A stretch of DNA of 9,980 nucleotides from Nitriliruptoraceae bacterium (GTDB lineage: Bacteria; Actinomycetota; Nitriliruptoria; Nitriliruptorales; Nitriliruptoraceae): the NCBI GenBank assembly GCA_007131525.1, contig SLQK01000026.1, positions 1-9,980 of the forward strand, given 5' to 3'. A program made the position numbers and the translations under genes. Below are positions 5,618 through 9,980 of this stretch, one piece after another (within the stretch, counting starts at the first letter, position 1; every line of letters starts with the position of its first letter). The notes beneath the pieces are model-generated. The model did not search any database. It was not told the origin of the DNA and was given only the letters and a program-made list of their open reading frames with translations.

Positions 5618-6799
5618 ATGCAGCTGCGTCACCTCGAACTGGTCGACGTGCGCTCCTACGATCAGGCGAGCCTGGACCTGCCCGCCGGTGCGACCGTGCT
5701 GGTCGGACCGAACGCCCAGGGCAAGACCAACCTGGTGGAGGCGGTGCACCGCCTCGCCACCGGGGGCTCCCACCGGGTGGCGGGCGATGGTCCGCTGGTG
5801 CGGATGGGGCGGGACCTCGGGCTGATCCGGTGTGAGCTGCGCACCGATGCGGGACGCCACCGTCGCGTCGAGGTGGAGCTCGGCACGGGTCGTAGGACCC
5901 GCATCCGGGTCGATGGCCAGGACGTTCGACGCGCTGCCGAGGCGATCGGGGTGCTCAGGGTGGTGCTGTTCGCCCCCGAGGACCTCCGGATCGTGCGGGG
6001 TGACCCCGGTGACCGTCGTCGCTTCCTCGACGAGTTGCTGTCGCAGCGGCGGCCAGCCTTCGCCGCGGCACGCGCCGACTACGACCGCGCCCTGCGGCAG
6101 CGCAACCAGCTGCTGAAGCGATCCCGGCACCTGTCGGGCTCGGCCAGCGAAGCGGCAGCCGTGACGATCGGCGCGTGGACCGAGCAGCTGGTCACCCTCG
6201 GCAGTCAGCTCGTGGCGGCCAGGATCGCGGCCGTGCGCACCCTGGCGGGCCCGGTGGACCGGTGCTACCGGGAGCTGGCGGATCGGCCCGAGACCGTCTC
6301 GATGCGCTACCACAGCTCCGCCGGCGAGGTCGTCGAGGAGCTGCTGGACCACGCCGTCACGGACCCGGTGCCGGCGGTGGCGCCGCTGGCCCGGGCGCTG
6401 GCCGCGGCCTACGAGGAGGTGGCAGCCGAGGAGCGGGCCCGGGGGGTGACCCTGGTCGGACCGCACCGCGATGACCTCGGCTTGACGATCGGTGCCCTGC
6501 CCGCCAAGGGCTACGCCTCCCACGGCGAGGCCTGGTCGCTCGCGTTGGCACTGAAGCTCGCGACCTTCGATGTGCTCGCCGAGGTCGGCGACCGCCCGGT
6601 GGTGCTCCTCGACGACGTCTTCGCCGAGCTGGACACGACCAGGCGGCAACGGCTGGCGGCGGCCTGCGACCGGTTCGAGCAGGTCGTGGTGACCGCGGCG
6701 GTGGAGGCGGATGTCCCCCTGGCAGGCCATCGTGTCGATGTCCGTCTGGTCGACGGGGTCAGCCGGCTCGAGCCCCGCACCGGGGAGCCGCCGTCGTGA
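5618..6799 (+). CDS. recF: DNA replication and repair protein RecF
   Basis: SMC-like ABC-type ATPase that acts with RecO and RecR to load RecA at gapped DNA and stalled forks. It has 393 residues from ATG 5618, with GAGG at 5608-5611 as a modest ribosome site. Walker A is GPNAQGKT (30-37). The ABC signature region is GYASHGEAW (298-306), the ASHGE form typical of actinobacteria. Walker B is VVLLDDVFAELD (328-339), followed by the D-loop TTRRQRL. The central part (about 120-260) forms the coiled-coil/lever domain. All catalytic motifs are intact and the length is normal. It lies 13 bases after dnaN, and its TGA overlaps the GTG of the next gene. Confidence 0.97.
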   Translation: MQLRHLELVDVRSYDQASLDLPAGATVLVGPNAQGKTNLVEAVHRLATGGSHRVAGDGPLVRMGRDLGLIRCELRTDAGRHRRVEVELGTGRRTRIRVDGQDVRRAAEAIGVLRVVLFAPEDLRIVRGDPGDRRRFLDELLSQRRPAFAAARADYDRALRQRNQLLKRSRHLSGSASEAAAVTIGAWTEQLVTLGSQLVAARIAAVRTLAGPVDRCYRELADRPETVSMRYHSSAGEVVEELLDHAVTDPVPAVAPLARALAAAYEEVAAEERARGVTLVGPHRDDLGLTIGALPAKGYASHGEAWSLALALKLATFDVLAEVGDRPVVLLDDVFAELDTTRRQRLAAACDRFEQVVVTAAVEADVPLAGHRVDVRLVDGVSRLEPRTGEPPS

Positions 6800-7314
6800 G
6801 TTCCGGAGCCGGTGGCCAGCAGGGCCATGACCCGCGGACCGAGCGCCACCGCGATCGGGACGAGCGGCTCTACGAGCGCCGGCGTCGCGCCGCGGCCCGC
6901 CGGCGTGCGCAGCTCGAGCGGCGGGAGTACGACCCGGCGCCGCCGACCGATGACGACTGGGTCGCCCCCGATCCGGAGACCGACGGTGTCCGACGCGTGC
7001 GACCACCGACCGCGATCGGCGCCGATCTGGATCAGGTGCTGGCGGAGCGTGGCTGGACCGCGCGGCTGCGGGGAGCCCGGGTCTTCGCCGAGTGGGAGCG
7101 GATCGTGGGTCCCGAGCTCGCCCGCCGGTGCGAGCCGGTGCGTGTCGCAGGTGGCACCCTGGTCATCCGCGCCGAGAACCAGGCGTGGGCGACCCAGCTG
7201 CGCTACCTCACCCCCGTGCTGCTCACCAGCGCGCGGGAGTTGCTCGGCGAGGAGGTGGTCGTCGACATCCGGTTGGTGGTCGGACCCCTGCAGTCCAGCC
7301 AGGAGACACCATGA
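6796..7314 (+). CDS. dciA: DUF721 protein, DciA-type helicase-associated replication factor
   Basis: 172 residues from GTG 6796, which overlaps the recF stop as GTGA, with GGAG at 6784-6787 upstream. The N-terminal third (about 13-44) is extremely Arg/Glu-rich and probably helical or disordered. The DUF721 domain covers about 72-165. It contains the W-x-x-IVGPELA pattern, then GGTLVIRAENQAWATQLRYL, the conserved 'L.v.a...aWa..Lr' core. DciA proteins bind or assist loading of the replicative helicase DnaB in bacteria lacking DnaC/DnaI, including the mycobacterial homologue in the same recF-gyrB position. Family membership is secure. The helicase role here is inferred from homologues and position. 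The stop overlaps the next ATG (ATGA). Confidence 0.9.
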   Translation: MSSGAGGQQGHDPRTERHRDRDERLYERRRRAAARRRAQLERREYDPAPPTDDDWVAPDPETDGVRRVRPPTAIGADLDQVLAERGWTARLRGARVFAEWERIVGPELARRCEPVRVAGGTLVIRAENQAWATQLRYLTPVLLTSARELLGEEVVVDIRLVVGPLQSSQETP

Positions 7315-7814
7315 TCGCTGTGGCCGAACGCACCTTCGGCCTCCTCGCCCTGCTCGCGATCGTCGTGGCGTTGGCGACCATCGTGGCCCTGGTCCGTCGG
7401 CGGGTGCCGGACTGGCTCCGCGATGACGTCGCCCTCCCGCTGGCCGCGGCGATCGCCGCCACGGCCACGGGCGGGTCACTGCTGCTGAGCGAGGTCGCCG
7501 GGTACCTGCCGTGCACGCTGTGCTGGTACCAGCGCATCGCCATGTACCCGCTCGTGGTCATCCTCGCGGTCGCCGCGGTCCGGGGCGATGGCGACGTGTG
7601 GCGGACCGTGCTCCCGCTGACCGGGATCGGATCGGCCATCGCGGTGTGGCACATCGCGATCGAGAACAACCCGGCGTGGGGCGGACCGTGCGAGGATGCG
7701 GCACCCTGCACCATCATCTGGGTCGAGGAGTTCGGGTTCCTGACGCTGCCGACGATGGCGCTGGTCGCCTTCGTCACCATCTCGGTGTTGAGCCTGGCGG
7801 CCCGCCGACCCTGA
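7311..7814 (+). CDS. dsbB: DsbB/BdbC-family disulfide bond formation membrane protein
   Basis: Quinone-linked thiol oxidase of the cytoplasmic membrane that reoxidises an extracytoplasmic thiol partner. It has 167 residues from ATG 7311, overlapping the dciA stop (ATGA) and preceded by AGGAG at 7301-7305. An upstream in-frame extension would lie within dciA and is rejected. Hydrophobic segments are at about 8-28, 41-59, 77-91, 100-116 and 144-163. The last four match the DsbB four-helix core and the first is extra. The family motif is GYLPCTLCWYQRIAMYP (64-80), with redox cysteines C68 and C71 and the conserved Arg R75. The second pair is C127 and C133 in the last external loop, then FGFLTLP. 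All four catalytic cysteines are present. The neighbouring thioredoxin-fold protein is the likely partner. Confidence 0.9.
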   Translation: MIAVAERTFGLLALLAIVVALATIVALVRRRVPDWLRDDVALPLAAAIAATATGGSLLLSEVAGYLPCTLCWYQRIAMYPLVVILAVAAVRGDGDVWRTVLPLTGIGSAIAVWHIAIENNPAWGGPCEDAAPCTIIWVEEFGFLTLPTMALVAFVTISVLSLAARRP

Positions 7815-7824
7815 CCGCAGGCGA

Positions 7825-7852
7825 CCGGTCCCCGTGCCCCGGTCCCCGTGCC
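7825..7852. repeat. Perfect 2 x 14-bp tandem duplication
   Basis: CCGGTCCCCGTGCC is repeated exactly and without a gap at 7825-7838 and 7839-7852. It lies in the 72-base non-coding spacer between the DsbB-like gene and the thioredoxin-fold gene. It looks like a simple slippage duplication. A role in spacing or RNA structure is possible but unsupported. It does not overlap the ribosome site at 7874-7879. Confidence 0.7.
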
Positions 7853-7886
7853 GCACACCGCAGGTCGAACGACGAGGAGCACCACC

Positions 7887-8567
7887 GTGACGACGCCCAC
7901 CAAGAACGCACGTGCCGAGGCCCGACGCAAGGAGCGTGAGGAGCAGCGGCGCGCCGAGGTCAAGCGGCAACGCCTCATCTACGGGGGCATCGGTGCTGCG
8001 GTGGTGGTGCTCGCGGTGGTGATCGCCGCGGTCTCCGTCGGCGAGACCGACGACCGCGTGAGTCTCAGCGAGGTGGCCGGCGACGTCGAGGTGGACGGTG
8101 ACACACTGCCCCCGATCCCCGACGGGGCCGCCGATCCCGCTGTGGGACAGCCCGCCCCCCTGCTGAGCGGCGCCGACTTCGGTGGCACGCCCATCACGGT
8201 CGGTGACGGGGCACAGCTGGTGAGCTTCGTCGCCTCCTGGTGCCCTGCCTGCGATGCGGAGCTCCCGCTGGTCGTCGACTGGCTGGACGCCGGTGGTCCG
8301 CCCGAGGACGTCCAGTTCGTGATGGTCTCGACCAACCACGACGACTCCCGCCAGAACTGGCCACCCCAGGACTGGTTCGCCGCGGCCGGCTACACCGGTG
8401 ATGTGCTGGTGGACGACGTCGCCTCGTCGGCCTTCCGTGCCTACGGTCTGACGGCGACACCCTCGTGGGTGGTGATCAGCGACGACGGTGAGGTGCTGTT
8501 CCGGGCCTCCGGGATGATCGACCCGGCCGAGTTCGACACCCTGGCCGAGCTGGCTGCCGCCGGCTGA
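7887..8567 (+). CDS. Membrane-anchored thioredoxin-fold protein (TlpA/redoxin type)
   Basis: 226 residues from GTG 7887, chosen because GAGGAG at 7874-7879 lies seven bases upstream. An in-frame start at 7848 lacks such a site. Residues 6-29 are dense in Lys, Arg and Glu, an inside-positive and possibly coiled segment. One membrane helix follows (about 30-51), so the rest faces outward. A linker to about 85 leads into VGQPAP, the usual opening of AhpC-TSA/Redoxin domains. Then come VSFVASWCPACDAELP (112-127) with redox cysteines C119 and C122, and GLTATPSWVVIS (187-198) with cis-proline P192. A TlpA/ResA-like reductase or a DsbA-like oxidase are both possible. The adjacent DsbB-like gene favours an oxidase or partner role, while the TlpA-type fold leaves this open. 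Confidence 0.87.
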   Translation: MTTPTKNARAEARRKEREEQRRAEVKRQRLIYGGIGAAVVVLAVVIAAVSVGETDDRVSLSEVAGDVEVDGDTLPPIPDGAADPAVGQPAPLLSGADFGGTPITVGDGAQLVSFVASWCPACDAELPLVVDWLDAGGPPEDVQFVMVSTNHDDSRQNWPPQDWFAAAGYTGDVLVDDVASSAFRAYGLTATPSWVVISDDGEVLFRASGMIDPAEFDTLAELAAAG

Positions 8568-8573
8568 GGTTCT

Positions 8574-8610
8574 CCGGCGCGCCGGCCCCTGGCAGCCGCG
8601 GCGGCGCCAG
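8574..8610 (+). terminator. Possible GC-rich terminator after the thioredoxin-fold gene
   Basis: The palindrome CCGGCGCGCCGG (8574-8585) lies six bases after the stop codon, followed by the CTGGC/GCCAG pair (8589-8610). Either could form a stable stem at the end of the dnaN-to-thioredoxin transcription unit. There is no T-rich tail, so this would be a non-canonical terminator, and in GC-rich DNA such palindromes are not rare. Confidence 0.25.
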
Positions 8611-8713
8611 CCCCGCCTCTGAGGCCTCGAAGGTGCTCGGAGGGTCGACCCAGCCGGAAGGGGGGTCGGCCGTCCACAGGGCCATTGCAGAGGCTGTGAG
8701 CGCCTGTCTCCGC

Positions 8714-8722
8714 TGCTAGGCT
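8714..8722 (+). promoter_or_regulatory. Candidate gyrB promoter (extended -10)
   Basis: TGCTAGGCT (8714-8722) fits an extended -10 element (TGN-TANNNT) with the hexamer TAGGCT, a common actinobacterial -10. No good -35 is found at the normal distance: TTGCAG at 8685-8690 is 26 bases away. Transcription would start near 8729, giving a leader of about 100 bases that contains the hairpins at 8777-8808. Confidence 0.45.
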
Positions 8723-8776
8723 CGTGGTGATGGCACCGGGTGGGCGGCGTTCGACATCGTCGCCCCCAACCCCGCA

Positions 8777-8808
8777 CCGGGTGCCTGGCACCGGCGTGGC
8801 ACACGCCG
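8777..8808 (+). promoter_or_regulatory. Overlapping alternative hairpins in the gyrB leader
   Basis: Stem A pairs CCGGGTGCC (8777-8785) with GGCACCGG (8787-8794), with one bulged G and a very tight turn. Stem B pairs CGGCGTG (8792-8798) with CACGCCG (8802-8808), seven perfect pairs around a three-base loop. They share bases 8792-8794, so they cannot both form fully. Stem B ends about twelve bases before the GAGG ribosome site (8821-8824). A control role is an inference. Confidence 0.35.
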
Positions 8809-8830
8809 TCGACGATGGAAGAGGTCCCTG

Positions 8831-9980
8831 GTGGCTGCTGCCCACGATGCCCCGCCCCCGCCCGACACCACCACGTCCACGATCGGCGTTGAGGGTGAGG
8901 ACAGCTACAGCGCCAAGAACATCACGGTGCTCGAGGGGCTCGAGGCGGTGCGCCGGCGGCCAGGGATGTACATCGGCTCGACCGGGGCCCGCGGGTTGCA
9001 TCACCTGGTCTGGGAGGTCGTGGACAACTCCGTGGACGAGGCGCTGGCCGGCCGCTGCACCCGGATCGAGGTGGAGCTGCTGCGCGACGGGGGGATCAGC
9101 GTCCGCGACGACGGCTCGGGGATCCCCGTCGACGTGCACGAGAAGGAGGGGCGATCCGCGCTGGAGGTCGTCCTGACGGTGCTGCACGCTGGTGGCAAGT
9201 TCGACTCCCAGGCCTACGCGGTCTCCGGTGGGCTCCACGGGGTCGGTGTCTCGGTGGTCAACGCGCTCTCCGAACGACTGGTCGCCGAGGTGGTCCGCCA
9301 CGGTGGGACCTACCGCCAGACCTACCAGCGGGGGATCCCCGACACGCCCGTGGAGCGGATCGGTGACGGGGCGGAGCAGACCGGCACGACCATCACCTTC
9401 TGGCCCGACCCCGAGGTCTTCGAGGAGGGGGTCAGCTTCTCGGCAGAGACGATCGCCCGACGGCTGCGCGACACCGCGTTCCTGACCGCGGGACTCAGGA
9501 TCGTCCTGACCGACCACCGGGAGCTCGACGGGCTGGACGCGCCACCTCGCCGTCAGGAGTTCCACGCGCCCGGTGGGCTCAGGGACTTCGTGGACCACAT
9601 CCGCACCACCAAGGCCAAGGACGGCCTGCACCCGACGATCCACTACGAGTCCGAGGAGATCGGTCCGAACGGGGCGCACTCGCTGGAGGTCGCCCTGCAG
9701 TGGATCAACGACTTCAACGACTCGATCCTGTCCTTCGCGAACACGATCAACACCCACGAGGGCGGCACCCACGAGGAGGGGTTCCGCACCGCCATGACCA
9801 CGGTCCTCAACCGCTGGGCCAAGGACAAGGGCCTGCTGCGCTCCAAGGAGGTCGACGCACTCACCGGTGACGATCTGCGCAGCGGGCTGGTCGCGATCGT
9901 GTCCGTGAAGGTCGGTGACCCGCAGTTCGAGGGTCAGACCAAGACCAAGCTCGGCAACACCGAGGTGAAGACCTTCGTCC
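8831..9980 (+). CDS. gyrB: DNA gyrase subunit B (partial, C-terminus beyond window)
   Basis: ATPase subunit of gyrase, which with GyrA introduces negative supercoils. The GTG start at 8831 has GAGG at 8821-8824 with six-base spacing. 383 codons are visible and the frame is open to the edge. A variable N-terminal lead (about 1-24) is followed by the GHKL ATPase domain. It contains RRRPGMYIGST, then EVVDNSVDEA with the Mg-binding Asn N66, DDGSGIP (93-99), and GGKFDS followed by VSGGLHGVGVSVVNALS beginning at 131. The transducer domain follows, including QWINDFNDSILSFANTINTH and the end GQTKTKLGNTEVK. All ATP-binding motifs are intact. ParE is the alternative, but placement beside recF/dciA at the origin makes GyrB by far more likely. 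It probably has its own promoter. Confidence 0.97.
   Translation, partial: MAAAHDAPPPPDTTTSTIGVEGEDSYSAKNITVLEGLEAVRRRPGMYIGSTGARGLHHLVWEVVDNSVDEALAGRCTRIEVELLRDGGISVRDDGSGIPVDVHEKEGRSALEVVLTVLHAGGKFDSQAYAVSGGLHGVGVSVVNALSERLVAEVVRHGGTYRQTYQRGIPDTPVERIGDGAEQTGTTITFWPDPEVFEEGVSFSAETIARRLRDTAFLTAGLRIVLTDHRELDGLDAPPRRQEFHAPGGLRDFVDHIRTTKAKDGLHPTIHYESEEIGPNGAHSLEVALQWINDFNDSILSFANTINTHEGGTHEEGFRTAMTTVLNRWAKDKGLLRSKEVDALTGDDLRSGLVAIVSVKVGDPQFEGQTKTKLGNTEVKTFV

Larger units (their letters stand above)
8568..8830 (+). other. Non-coding spacer and leader upstream of gyrB
   Basis: No gene is seen in these 263 bases. Near the left end are a perfect 12-bp palindrome CCGGCGCGCCGG (8574-8585) and a CTGGC/GCCAG inverted pair (8589-8593, 8606-8610). 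These could form a GC-rich stem after the thioredoxin-fold gene, but no T-run follows. A DnaA-box-like CCGTCCACA (8670-8678, seven of nine) precedes the candidate gyrB promoter. The 9-mer TGGCACCGG occurs at 8731-8739 and 8786-8794. Confidence 0.7.

Noticed and set aside
5582..7006. 474-codon minus-strand open frame opposite recF and dciA
   Set aside because: The plus strand encodes intact RecF with all ATPase motifs. The minus translation is a low-complexity His/Arg/Gly/Pro shadow.
7092..7310. N-terminal extension of the DsbB-like gene into dciA
   Set aside because: The 73 extra residues are a shadow of dciA. ATG 7311 has a good AGGAG site and an ATGA overlap.
7476..9772. Two minus-strand open frames of over 440 codons opposite the redox genes and gyrB
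   Set aside because: They lie antisense to motif-bearing genes, and their translations show no family features. Long antisense frames are common where third positions are almost all G or C.

Overview
This window is the replication-origin neighbourhood (rpmH/dnaA/gyrB region) of a high-GC bacterium. It is almost certainly an actinobacterium. Supporting signs are the very high GC content, the dominance of GTG starts, the rpmH-rnpA-yidD-yidC / dnaA-dnaN-recF-DUF721-gyrB order, an actinobacterial-type RecF signature (ASHGE) and the dnaA-dnaN gap acting as likely oriC. The exact lineage cannot be fixed by eye. A deep-branching class (for example Nitriliruptoria or Acidimicrobiia) is a guess.

Left arm, minus strand (1-1680): rpmH, rnpA, yidD and yidC form one tightly packed operon reading leftward. 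rpmH/rnpA and rnpA/yidD each overlap by a GTGA tetranucleotide, and yidC follows yidD after 13 bases and runs off the window. The operon supplies ribosomal protein L34, the RNase P protein, and two factors for membrane-protein insertion. A 680-base non-coding stretch (1681-2360) separates it from the divergent dnaA and holds candidate promoters for both directions plus a small cluster of DnaA-box-like sites.

Centre, plus strand (2361-4485): dnaA encodes the 561-residue initiator. The following gap of about 440 bases contains roughly ten degenerate DnaA-box-like 9-mers and is the best candidate for oriC.

Right arm, plus strand (4486-9980): dnaN, recF, dciA (DUF721) and a DsbB-type thiol oxidoreductase gene are packed with 13-base, GTGA and ATGA junctions. 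A membrane-anchored thioredoxin-fold protein with a WCPAC motif follows after 72 bases. gyrB comes next, after a 263-base leader with its own likely promoter, and runs off the right edge. The replication genes work together: DnaA opens the origin, DciA assists helicase loading or function, DnaN is the sliding clamp, RecF acts in gap repair, and GyrB relieves supercoiling. The DsbB/thioredoxin pair is the one non-replication element and probably makes or maintains disulfides outside the cytoplasmic membrane.

Most of the window is conserved core genome. No mobile element, CRISPR array, tRNA or rRNA is visible. The points worth following up are the thiol-redox pair inserted into the origin cluster, the organisation of the DnaA-box variants, the leader structures, and a possible small minus-strand gene upstream of dnaA.
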